From Craterostigma plantagineum (taxonomy: Eukaryota > Streptophyta > Magnoliopsida > Lamiales > Linderniaceae), in contig JAPQWV010001353.1 of the NCBI GenBank assembly GCA_027422505.1, positions 1-64,000 of the forward strand: a stretch of 64,000 bases of DNA, given 5' to 3'. Each line of letters starts with the position of its first letter. Position 1 is the first letter of the stretch. A program made the position numbers and the translations under genes. Positions 51,725 through 64,000 of the stretch are shown piece after piece. Under the pieces are notes generated by a model. That model saw only the letters and a program-made list of their open reading frames with translations. It was not told the origin of the DNA and searched no databases.

Positions 51725-52813
51725 TGATGTGGGGCAATCCCAATCAAAAGATATTTATATGTGTGGGTCGGGAGATTTATATAGCCGGAGAATAAGTATT
51801 ACAAAGTTTAAAGATGTGCGTAAGGTGCTATTTATAAAGGAACTGAAAGGGACGTGTTTGGGACATTGAGACTTGTTTAGGACGTGTTTGGGACGTTGGG
51901 TCATGTTTGTGGATGTGTCTGGGACGTGTTTGGGATGTGTCGGGACATGTCGGACGTCTGGGGACGTATTGGGACGTGTGGGAATGTGTTGGGACGTGTA
52001 GGGACATGTCGGGATGTCTGGGACGTGTTGGGACGTGTTGAAACGTAAATAAAGGGAGACAAGGAATTACGTGGTTCGGATCTTTGCAGATCCTACGTCC
52101 ACGGGCGCTCTAAAACCTCTTTTCACTATACTTAACAAATTACACACTCGAATCACTCGCTCTCACTAGTATCGAGAGGAAAGTGCTTAACAGACTGAAA
52201 AGAGAGAAGTTAGTGAGTATTTTCGTGTGTGGAATCAATGATCTCGTGAAAATGGCTAAGTTCGGCTTTTATAGGAGCTTCTGGATATTGCCTGGAGGTA
52301 CATCCGAGTCCCCTGGTGATATGACCCTCTGGACAACGTGATGGCAGTGTGACAGGCCGTCTGTCAGAGACATCATTTGACCGCTTCCATGCAGCTTTTT
52401 GCAGTCCTGTCAGAAGCAGCTTTTCTGTGCTGTCAGGGACATCAGGCGGCTGTCAGCTTTTCATGTACGTCAACTCAGACGTCGTTCAGACTTCTGACCG
52501 TTTGGTGAAGCTTCCTCACGACGCTTCCTCGGGACGACAGGACCTGCTTAGCACAATAGGTCCCAAAATAGTTCCCTAGTATGGGCGTTAGGTCCCTAAG
52601 TCTCTTGGAGATCCATAAAACCCTTATTTCCCGTTGTTAGCTTCCTAAGTGTGTTGAAGGTCCCTAAAACCCGTCTGAGGCCCCTAAAAGTCTCCTTTCA
52701 TAATCTAACTTTGTATTTTTCAAGGAAACTCATATTTTTTACTAAGTTCTCTCAATATCTAATTATTTCCTATAATTCCTCTTTTTAGCCTGCCTAATTA
52801 TTGTTCCACATCA
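51725..52813 (-). repeat. LTR R4 (1089 bp)
   Basis: Almost identical to R2 along its length (TGATGTGGGGC...CCACATCA). Differences are almost all single-base gains or losses in G, A, T or C runs. Confidence 0.88.
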
Positions 52814-54024
52814 ACTACTCCCTACTCTAGTTTGTCTTTGGAACAAAAGACGAATTGGAGTAAAAATTATAAGGCAGGCTATAATTAAAGTAAATAATTG
52901 CAAGGTAGGTCTTACCAGGAATCACCCAAAATCCTTACTCTATTTCTGGGAAGATGCGTTTTATGAGCGGAATAATTCCCAAGTTCTTCAGCACACCCTC
53001 TGTAGCTCCCTTGCTCCTTTATGTCCCGGTGGCTAGGGACGTTCGCGAGGAGATTCGTCCTTCTGAAGGAACGTAGATGTTCCCTCAATTCCTTCTCTGT
53101 TTATGGGAGCTAAAGAAGTTCCCGTCATAGCCCCTGCCTCTGGTGTCAGAAGGAAAATAACTTCATCCAAAATGGTTAGAAGAAAACCAAAAAAGAAATT
53201 ACTTCCTTTGAGGCGTTGGTGCTGAGCCTCTTATGGGACCTATAGGGACCTCAGTGAGTGAGCTCCCTGCTTCTGTGGATCATCTGAATAGACATGAACA
53301 GATGAGCCTGCTAAGCTGTGGGTGCTCCCAGATGATCAGAGGGCCATTTCTCCGAGGTTTCTTCGCAGCTTCTGGACTGTCTGCAAAGTCATCGTTCCAG
53401 GACCTGGAGATAACTAACCAGACAGAGTTAATAGAGCCACGACGAGGGAACTCAGGAGCTCCCTCGAGAAAGAAAGATGAAAATGACGTGCTTGTTAAAC
53501 AGCGCGAGGGGGAGCTCCGGAGCTCCTTAACTAATGAGAAGGAAGAGTGGGATTCTTTTTCGATTTCGGGAGCATGACGGAGGTGCATGTGGCTGCCTGG
53601 TTGGTGGATGCGGAGGCTGAAGGTATTGTCTTCCCAGCACCTTCGTCTGTTCCAGCCTGCTGAGAAGAAGTTCTTAGAGGACCTGGCTGAAGACCGGCGC
53701 CAACCTTACTTGAGGACTCATGGGAGGCTTCTACGGTGGGTCCTCGGGAACTGAGGCATGTATGCTCTTCGAGACTTCCTTTTCCTGGATGCAGGCGTCC
53801 GAGGACCCTCATTTTCGGCTCCATGTTGCAGAGAAGCATGCATGGTCCTGGCCTGTTGCTGGTATTGTTGATCTGTCGTCTCGAACTCATCAAGGAACTT
53901 GGTAGAAGGCCTTTTCGAACATCTTAGGACTAGCAGGGACCTGATGGCGGAGCTCCTCTTCGAACCTTGCCTTTTGAAGGAGATCATCAGGTCCTACTGT
54001 ATGTCCCTCCTAGCTCCTGGGACA
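52814..54024 (-). mobile_element. internal region 2, copy of 49425-50634
   Basis: Near-identical to internal region 1 with a handful of single-base differences, such as GAGCAACACAGAGGG versus GAGCCACGACGAGGG. Same lack of recognisable polyprotein motifs. Confidence 0.8.
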
Positions 54025-54810
54025 TCATATGGGGCAATCCCAATCAAAGAATTTATATGTGGGGTTTAGAAGATTTATATAGCCGAGAATGAATTATCAC
54101 AAAGTTGGAGGGCGTGCGTAAGGTGCTTGTGTGTAAGGGATGTGAAAGGGACGTGTCTGGAAGGTATTGGGACGTGTTGGATCTGATTGGGACCTGGGAT
54201 GTGTCTGGGACGTGTTTGGGACGTTTAGGGACATGTCGGGACGTGTTGGGATGTGGCAGGGACATGTCGGGACGTGTTGGGACGTGTAGGGACGTGTTGG
54301 AATGTAAATAAAGGGATACAAGATGTACGTGGTTCGGATCTTTGCAGATCCTACGTCCACGGCGCTCTAAAACTCTCTTCACTATACTTTAATGACTTAC
54401 ACACTCAAACAACTCACTCTCTCACATTTATCTTAAGAACACTTAATAAAACAGCTAATGGGACGTCAAAGATATGTGTTTAATGTAGAGAGAGAATATT
54501 ATAAGTGTTAAGAAGCGTGGGAATGAGAATGGTCTCGTAAAAATGGTGAAGTCCCCTTTATATAGGAGGCTCTTGGATATTGCCTGAAGGTACGTCCCTG
54601 GCTCCTGGATATTGCCCAGATTCCTGCTGATATGACCTCCTGGGACACTGTGATGCTACAGAAGGCAGGCCGTCTGTCGGAGGTCACTCCTGCAACAGTT
54701 ACAGCTTCTGTGCTGTCAGGGATGTCAGGCGGCTGGAGATGGGACTTGGCTCTGCGGTGTCAGCTACAACAGGTGGATAGACAGGTTCTGTCAGGACAGC
54801 TTTTCAGTGG
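54025..54810 (-). repeat. LTR R5, truncated on the right
   Basis: Matches R3 from its left end through the minisatellite, the conserved CCACGT...TACGTCC segment and the TATA region. It stops at CAGCTTTTCAGTGG (about 54808). R3 continues ~290 bp further at this point. The sequence that follows is an ERF gene. Confidence 0.85.
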
Positions 54811-55269
54811 CCGTGGGGAAAATACGCAGCGGAGATACGCGACTCGACTAGGGGCAGCGTTAGGGTTTGGCTGGGAACGTTCGACACGGCGGAGGAGGCG
54901 GCGTTGGCCTACGATCAGGCGGCAATGGCCATGCGCGGTGACGCCGCGGTGCTCAATTTCCCGGCTGAGGTCGTTGCGTCGCTCCCTGGAGGAGATGCAG
55001 GGAGAATCGTTGCTGTACGTTCTTCTTCTTCGTCGTCGCTGTTCTGGCGCTGAAGAGGGAGAAATTCGAGGCAGAGAAAACTAGCGGCTGCGTTGTCCGC
55101 CGCAAATGCTAGAAAGAATAAGAAGACGCCGGAAAATGACTCCGCTGACGATCGGAATGAGAATTCGCCGGTGGTTTTGGAGGATTTGGGATCTCAGTAC
55201 TTGGAGGAGCTGCTCGCTCTATCGGAGAGCATGCGAACATTTAAGAGGCCGGGCCTCGGTAATTATTAA
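54808..55269 (+). pseudogene. ERF group IX transcription factor, 5'-truncated in the AP2 domain
   Basis: Begins inside the AP2/ERF domain with [15 protein letters not shown], continues [20 protein letters not shown] and [11 protein letters not shown]. After a shift near 55075 it ends VVLEDLGSQYLEELLALSES and a TAA at 55267-55269. The C-terminal VLEDLG..YLEELL is typical of ERF1/ERF15-like group IX members. The N-terminal transactivation part and the first beta strand (YRGVR) are missing; LTR R5 sequence lies in their place. A 19-A run lies 95 bp after the stop. It cannot encode a working DNA-binding domain as it stands. Confidence 0.8.
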
Positions 55270-55554
55270 CCGTTAAAGAGGCTTATGAGCAAACTTTTGG
55301 TTCATATTGTGTATGCTTTTGTTTATCTGGGAACATTTAAGATAGTGCAGTAATTACGATTTTAAAAAAAAAAAAAAAAAAACCCACACCGATTAGAACA
55401 AACAAATTAAATGGGTTTATAAGATGATGGTTCACTCCTCTTAATCACCAATTGGTTTTAAGAAGGAACCCCATCAAGCTTATACCGGGCACCGATCCTC
55501 CGTGTGACGTATGTGCGTGGGCCTCTTTAACGGTTAATTACCGGAGGCCCGGCC
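55247..55554. repeat. inverted duplication of the ERF 3' end
   Basis: The arm 55247-55282 (GGCCGGGCCTCGGTAATTA...TTAAAGAGGC) recurs as its reverse complement at 55521-55554 with one or two differences, separated by ~240 bp containing the A-run (55364-55382). Could form a hairpin in the RNA. Confidence 0.85.
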
Positions 55555-56124
55555 AGAATTTCTCCAAGACTTTATTGTTGCATTATTATTTATGGACAAG
55601 ATTATGCTATTATTGGCCATGCAAAGCTAAAAGTTCAACAAACAGTAAACATTTTCCAACGCTTTAGAACTTTATGACCTGAGACAAATAAAAAACGTTG
55701 CCATAATTCAATGTGTGGATAACGTTTTGGACTCTCACGTGTTGTGACTTGTGAACATATGGAATCTACTATGTAAATTAAATAAGTATAATAATAAAAC
55801 TTGTGTCCGAGCCAAGCTAAGCTTTGTCCGCAAAAGCCCCCGCAGACATATAAAATATCACATGAACACATATTTGGTGTGTGTTCAAATTTCAAACCAC
55901 GTTTACTTTCTCATCATTTTGTATCTACCACATGAATTATGATTTGAGAAACTTATATTATCAGAGTTTTAACCGATAAAAGTCCATTTCTTTTTATGCA
56001 GAACTCACCGTTTCGATCTGTATTAGGAGTATATATTATTTGAAATCAACCTTCTTGGTCGAAGAGACAAAGTGAACGTCCTCTCTAAAACAAAATTTAA
56101 TATATATATATATATAAAGAATGA
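55555..56124. other. intergenic, no gene seen
   Basis: AT-rich sequence without features I can support, ending in a short (AT)n run at 56101-56115. Confidence 0.4.
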
Positions 56125-56440
56125 TATGGGGCTCACCTTATCTGAGAACCTTATATGGGTACCTGCTGATTTGGTAAGATTCGTGCCAAATCAGCATGCC
56201 ATTTCAACATCAATTGTGATGTTGCATTAATCAACACTTTTTAGGTGTCATAGATCGACACATATGATGCTGATGTGGCATGTTTACGTCTTATGTGGCA
56301 CTTGTTGTGTGGCCTTGAAAAATACTGTGGCATATGATGCTGATGTGACATGTTTATGTCTTATGACATGCCATTTCAACATCAATTGTAATAGGGCATT
56401 AATCAACACATTTTATGTGTCATAGATCGACATATATATA
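56125..56440. mobile_element. decayed MITE related to 8039-8399
   Basis: Left end reads ATATGGGGCTCACCTTATCTGAG, then GATTCGTGCCAAATC, the same order as the element at 8039. It contains two direct copies of CATTTCAACATCAATTGT...GTCATAGATCGACA. Right end is decayed into a (TA)n run. No coding content. Confidence 0.65.
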
Positions 56441-57232
56441 TATATATACATACATATTGAAAAATACTATGTGTCACTCACTTTGAAGATATGTATATGT
56501 CCTTTTTCTCATGCAAATCATGGAATGAATACTTCAAATTTATTAGGTTTGCAGCTTGGATCGATATTGATATGTGGTCTATTTATTCTATATATCTATC
56601 TATCCTTTGACGGGCTGACTTTAGGTCGCATTCTCTTTTCACTAATAGTCGGCAAACCGATAACAACGTTTCTTATATCTAATTTGTAGTAATCAGCAGA
56701 TTATAACGTTGCCATTTATTAAGCACGCCTATATTTAATTTAAATTTTTCATTTTTTGATGATACTTAATATAGACCAGCAGTATGTACGTAACATAACC
56801 CTAGTATTATGTCGCATGTTTAGCTCTAAAATACGATGGTTATATAAGTCTAGTCTCTTATTCTTTGTTTCTCCTTTTAGGAATTATTGCGTAATAAACA
56901 TATGAATTACAGGAAACACCAGAGAGGAAAATATAGTTTGTTACGAGGTTCAAAAACGCCCTTATCACTATTGCATGTAGCCCATTTAATAAAGTCAAAA
57001 AACCTAAAGTAAAACCATATTCATTTTCTCTTTAATAATTGATAGTGATGCAATTGATGTGGGAATTTTCTTATGCATTTACTACTTCTATTTCTACTAA
57101 CATTTCCTATTAAATACGATTGACTTGGACCAAAAGGACAAGATAAACATCCGCCTATAAATAACACCTTCACATGCCGACCAATGTAATAACAACAAAG
57201 CAAAACCTATCTACTCTCTTCTCAAATTTCCA
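56441..57232. promoter_or_regulatory. upstream region of the LBD gene with TATA box
   Basis: TATA box CCTATAAATAACACC at about 57153-57167, ~70 bp before the LBD start codon. The rest is AT-rich without other genes. Confidence 0.55.
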
Positions 57233-57910
57233 ATGGATAATTACTGCAAAGCCAACAGCAACGTAGTACTATCTCCGACGACGTCTTTAGGTTCTTCTCC
57301 ACCACCATCCACGGTGGTTCTCAGGCCATGCGCCGCCTGCAAAATATTGAGGCGCCGTTGCATGGAAAACTGCGCCTTGGCTCCTTATTTTCCGCCGACT
57401 GAGCCTCTCAAGTTCGCCGCCATCCACCATGTCTTTGGAGCTAGCAACGTCATCAAGTTTCTCCTGGTAATTACTAATAATCCCAACAACGTTGGATTGT
57501 GTGTTGCAGTTAATCTTTATTACTACAAAAGCAGAAGTTCTTGTAATAACAAGCAGGAAATTCCCGAAGATCGAAGAACAGATGCAGTGAATAGCATGGT
57601 TTACGAAGCAAATGCGAGGCTGAGAGATCCAATTTATGGATGCGCGGGCGCTGTTTGCCACCTTCAGAATCAAATCGATGGGCTTCAGGCCGAACTAGCG
57701 AAGGCTCGAGCTGAATTACTTAACATTCAATGCCAAAATTCTAGTTTGATCGAATTAATCTTGAAGAATAAATTGGAATATCATAATAATGATCCCTTCG
57801 AAGGATCTATCACGGGCCGTGAAGTATTCATGCCTACGTCGGCGTGCTACGATATGGATGATGTTGATTCGAGTTTGCTCTTTGACGAGGGTTTCTTTGG
57901 ACATTTTTGA
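57233..57910 (+). CDS. LOB-domain (LBD) transcription factor, class I
   Basis: Plant-only nuclear transcription factor acting in organ boundaries or secondary growth. Two exons: 57233-57466 and 57557-57910. The LOB domain has its C-block CAACKILRRRCMENC (C-x2-C-x6-C-x3-C), then YFPPTEP, and the GAS block FGASNVIKF. After the intron come IPEDRRTDAVNSMVYEANAR, DPIYGCAGAV and a leucine-zipper-like coiled coil (LQNQIDGLQAELAKARAEL) that marks class I. The 90-bp intron is a multiple of three with no stop codon, so a naive read-through gives a 225-residue protein, whereas splicing gives 195. Best match in style is the LBD1/LBD11 group. No frame breaks. Confidence 0.92.
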   Translation: MDNYCKANSNVVLSPTTSLGSSPPPSTVVLRPCAACKILRRRCMENCALAPYFPPTEPLKFAAIHHVFGASNVIKFLLVITNNPNNVGLCVAVNLYYYKSRSSCNNKQEIPEDRRTDAVNSMVYEANARLRDPIYGCAGAVCHLQNQIDGLQAELAKARAELLNIQCQNSSLIELILKNKLEYHNNDPFEGSITGREVFMPTSACYDMDDVDSSLLFDEGFFGHF

Positions 57911-58555
57911 TACGAGTATTTAGTTTTATTTCGAGATTTCGATGTATGATGATCTTGCTGATAGAGAAATAGATATGCAGTGACGATCATTTCTTCTTAG
58001 GGATGAAGAAGACGAATATATGAGATATAATAAGGCGTTTCATTACTAGGCTGAGGTTTCAAGGCTGTCGAAAAAGCAAAATATTATAAGAACACAAAAC
58101 TATTTAATTAACTCGCTCTTTCTGTAGTAATTGATCATGTTAAACTTCTTCATTCCCAAAAATAGTAAGCAGTAGAATGTTAATCTCTACAATACGCGGA
58201 TCATTTCATTCCAAGAAAGGGTTTAAGTAAAGTATACTAACAGGTGTTTGTCATGGGTGTACTAGGGTGAGAAAGGTCCAACAAATATCTATATTCTCAT
58301 CTCTTCCCCTTTAGTTAAATAAACAAAGTCTTTGCTCGATAGTCAAGGAACACCCATGATTTCGAAAGAGATCTGAACCTCAAAATGTTTCTAAGATTTA
58401 TGGGATGGTTTCTTTAGGGAGATATTGGGGATTTGAGTCGCCATCTACAAATAGTGGTTGATTAAAGATTTTCTTCTAGGGTTCTTGGTCTGATATATTA
58501 TTCTTCTAAACAATAGGGGTGTTCTTTGGCACTTCAATTAATTCAAGGACTAACA
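57911..58555. other. intergenic, 3' flank of LBD gene
   Basis: No gene or repeat that I can support. Confidence 0.4.
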
Positions 58556-59010
58556 ACTAATTTCTCTTTGCAGTCTCCAAAGGGTTTAATGAATATATAA
58601 AACAAATTTCGACAACAAATTGAGGAATTATACCAATAAATAAAGGTATTATAATTTTATACAAACAATTAGGCATTATACCAACTGCTTTTGTTATTAT
58701 ACTAGAAATTGAGGAAATCATACCAAAAAATTCGTTGTTATACCGATAAAATTGGACATTATACCAGGAAATATTGAAATTATACCACATGTTTTCGTTA
58801 TTATACTAGTAAATAATGAGATTGGAATTTTATACAATGAAATTGGACACTATACCAAATGATTATGCTATTATACCAGAAAATATAGAAATTATACCAT
58901 CTGTTTTCGTTATAATGAGATTCGAATTTGTTTAATAACTTTTTTTTGGTATAATTTCCTCAATTTTTAGTATAATGTCCTTATTAGTATGATGTCCAAT
59001 TTAATTTCAG
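58556..59010. repeat. degenerate TTATACCA-rich repeat cluster
   Basis: About a dozen copies of (A/T)TTATACCA or the close form TTATACTA on the plus strand at 25-35-bp spacing, then its complement GGTATAATTTCC and AGTATAATGTCC near 58950-58990. The two ends are roughly complementary (AAATTGAGGAATTATACC at 58615 and GGTATAATTTCCTCAATTT at 58950), so the block may be a fold-back element. Confidence 0.65.
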
Positions 59011-59251
59011 GAAATGATATTTTCGTCCATTCACTGTATGAAGTATTAATTAGACAACTTTTTTGCAGATGAATACTGAAAAGGAAAATTTTTCTTAGTG
59101 GTACTGAACATAGAGTTCAAACTTTGAAAGGGCATGATAATGAATTTACCCCAAATAAAACAAGAACAACGACAAAAAAAATTGACTCGCGAAACTCTTC
59201 TACCTTCATAACCCTCAGGTTTTTAACCAACGCAGCCTCCTATCGGCGGCA

Positions 59252-61799
<2,548 letters not shown>

Positions 61800-62192
61800 C
61801 CACCGAATTTTTTTGTGGAATTGTCAGATATTTCCTTGAGCTAATATAAGGCAAAAATCACATCCTTTGAAACAAGTATTTTTTTATTTTTTTTTGGTTA
61901 TCAATTTTTGGTGCTGTATTTTAGTCAAGACAGCAGCAGCACACATTTTTATAAAATAGCTAAATATCCATACTACAGCACAACATATCGAAAAAGAGAA
62001 AATGTTTACGATAAGTAAATGAGTTAATTACATCGTAAAGAAAGTTGAGATTCTGAGAAAGTGGACTATATGGATGTATTATCTATATGTAAACCCCAAC
62101 TGAAGAAAGGAACATAATTGTTGAAGAGGGTGCAAGAAAAAATGGGAAGAGTCATAATATAATACTTGTGCAAAATGCACAGAAGCACTTGA
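61800..62192. other. 3' UTRs of converging genes
   Basis: Between the DEG10 stop and the BIG5-like stop, which point toward each other. T-run at 61879-61900. No further gene. Confidence 0.5.
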
Positions 62193-63350
62193 TCAATGAG
62201 ACATCATTGGTGATTCTTCTGTCACTAATATCTTCAACTGCATGGCAAGAAGATCCCCAAGAGCACCACGAATATCCATCTGACAAAGGAAACCACACTT
62301 CGTTAGCTTCTCATTACAGATCAGTGGCAATGATTTTGATGATCATAAAGAATTTGCAGTATAGATTATAAAACCAAATATCACAACTCCATCGATACTA
62401 TAAACTGATTAAACGGAGCTCTAGCCCCCCATATCACACGTTTTCTTGAAGATGGAACAGCAGAGACGATGTCGCCTGAGCATTGTAGACATAAAGAATT
62501 ACTGAATGGCTGTATATTGGACGAAGGTAGTTTACCTGCTCACAGTTTATAAGTTTTGTCATTGAAGGGTAAAATTTTCGGAGGTGATTTTTGAAAATTT
62601 TCGGGCTCATCTGGCACATACTTTTCAGCATCTGGAAAGACGTAAAGCAAAGCACTTGAGAGGATATAATATGATTGAGAGTGGAAAGCTACGAAGAGTT
62701 TGAGATGAAGAATATTGGATATGTGATATCGAGGATCATTACCTTTATTATTCGATTTTATATCCTATTCGTCATTTTCTACAAGAGCTATCAAGAAAAT
62801 GTCAAATAATAAGGAATAGCAATTCACACCTGCACAATTACGGGCGATCGAAGTTCAAGCACTCGATGGATATCCATATCAGTTGCTTCCTCTATAGTAG
62901 ATTGAAAATCACACGCCTCTTTAAGGATGTGTTCGCAGAAATTTACAAGCTTTTCTTCAGCTACTCTTTCAAGTTTCTCTTCTCTGGCCATCCCATCATT
63001 GTGAACACTATCCACTGTTGCCTTTTGCAGGATACTCAGATATATACAAGTGGCAAACAACTCTTGACGAAGAAGGTTCAGCGGTGGTCTACAGAAAAGA
63101 TGACATTGCTTAGTTGGAGCTTATAATAAACAAAAAGCACGGGCCAAATATACTAAAGGTCAGGCCATCATTAACCAACCTTTCAGTTGAACTTTGTAGC
63201 ATTCGCAACCTAAGATTGGTGTAAGAATTGTACGAAGCAGCAAACTCGATAACAGAGAACAAAATTTCCATGACGGTGATTTTTTGTTCCGGATTCAAGT
63301 TGTTCCAGTATTTCTTCTGCGAAACATCAAGAAGATAGATGAAACCGAAA

Positions 63351-63394
<44 letters not shown>

Positions 63395-64000
63395 TATTCA
63401 GAACACTTGATTCGAAAATTAGTCACTGCTGAAGCACACCTGAATGATATCAATGGCACCTAGTAGAAACAACTGGGTCATACATTTACTCCTAATGCTT
63501 TCCATCATAGGACTTTCCTCGTCATCACCGGCGCTTGATTCTGTGATAGGGCCCGGAAGCTAGAAGACATAAAAAAATTTGTCAAAACTTCATTTAATTA
63601 AATGTTTCTTAGACAAAGCTACTTGTTTCATACCTGGAAGACAACAAGATAAAGAAAGTGGATACAAGAATATTGACGAGCAATCAAAACTTAAGACCAA
63701 CCTTGGATGGAGAAGATGGTACTGCTGCATCAGAGTTAAGGTTCTTTGGTTTTGATGAGAAACTTCTCGCAATATTTCCCATTATTTTTTGGCCGAAAGA
63801 CTGAGTGTGTTGAAGGCCCCCACCATTGCTTAGTCTCGTAGCTTGACCAGATGGTGATGTCACATCTATTCCGAGTGAAACATATAAATGAACATATCAT
63901 CTCTCTAGGTTCAAAATATTTACTTAATGTAAATTCCCTTCCGTTAATCATGTCCCTGTTACATATCATAATAAAATTCTAACCTTCAGATCCCTCCGCA
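62193..64000 (-). CDS. BIG5-like ARF guanine-nucleotide exchange factor, C-terminal part
   Basis: 3' end of a large Sec7-type ARF-GEF that acts in trans-Golgi vesicle traffic. The gene runs off the right edge, so only the last exons are seen. Blocks in order on the minus strand: [151 protein letters not shown] and [11 protein letters not shown]. The C-terminal C-E-Q-M-D-x-R-G-A-L ending and the order of blocks match BIG5/MIN7. Stop codon at 62195-62193. No frame break noted. The Sec7 domain itself is outside the window. Confidence 0.85.
63350..63390. repeat. (TA)n microsatellite in a BIG5-like intron
   Basis: About 20 TA repeats within an intron. Confidence 0.95.

Overview
This is a stretch of nuclear DNA from a flowering plant, almost certainly a eudicot. 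It carries spliced genes with short GT-AG introns, plant-only families (AP2/SMZ type, LBD, XTH, F-box, NIK-type and HSL3-type receptor kinases), Copia LTR retrotransposons primed by initiator tRNA-Met, MITEs, a SINE and a Helitron. An asterid such as a member of the Lamiales is a guess I cannot test here. No CRISPR array, operon or prokaryotic feature is present.

Layout, left to right. 1-2209 (-) 5' part of an HSL3-like LRR receptor kinase; 2803-3855 (-) xyloglucan endotransglucosylase/hydrolase; 4290-4635 fold-back element; 5191-6097 (-) COX6b; 6734-7316 (+) secreted Gly/Ser-rich repeat protein; 8039-8399 MITE; 8443-8691 (+) small Cys-rich protein; 9365-12648 (+) serine carboxypeptidase-like; 13059-14661 (-) plastid YbaB/EbfC nucleoid protein; 15600-15888 (+) CX9C mitochondrial protein; 16218-17890 (-) two-zinc-finger protein; 18314-22002 (+) TFIIIC subunit 5; 25233-26549 (+) F-box protein between two copies of a 1.3-kb segment, one of which holds a solo LTR; 28672-32242 (+) NIK-like receptor kinase with a TRIM-like element in its last intron; 32582-37587 (-) young full-length Copia element; 39716-39935 small Helitron; 40612-42104 (+) SMZ/SNZ/TOE3-type AP2 factor with a miR172 site; 42780-44800 (+) PWWP protein; 45048-46598 (-) serine-rich plant protein; 46852-54810 LTR-rich array without pol; 54808-55269 (+) 5'-truncated ERF; 57233-57910 (+) LBD protein; 59252-61799 (+) DEG10 protease; 62193-64000 (-) 3' end of a BIG5-like ARF-GEF.

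The genes do not form an obvious pathway. Three are nuclear genes for mitochondrial proteins (COX6b, CX9C protein, DEG10), but they are far apart and look like chance neighbours. The most useful overall observation is technical. Nearly every conserved gene, including housekeeping ones, carries one or more 1-bp losses, often at a short homopolymer, that break the frame. This points to uncorrected long-read consensus errors, so the breaks should not be read as pseudogenisation without checking. The most unusual architecture is at 46852-54810: one solo LTR with target-site duplication, then a nearly identical tandem pair of LTR-internal-LTR units ending abruptly inside an ERF gene that lacks its 5' half. 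I found no convincing previously undescribed functional system.
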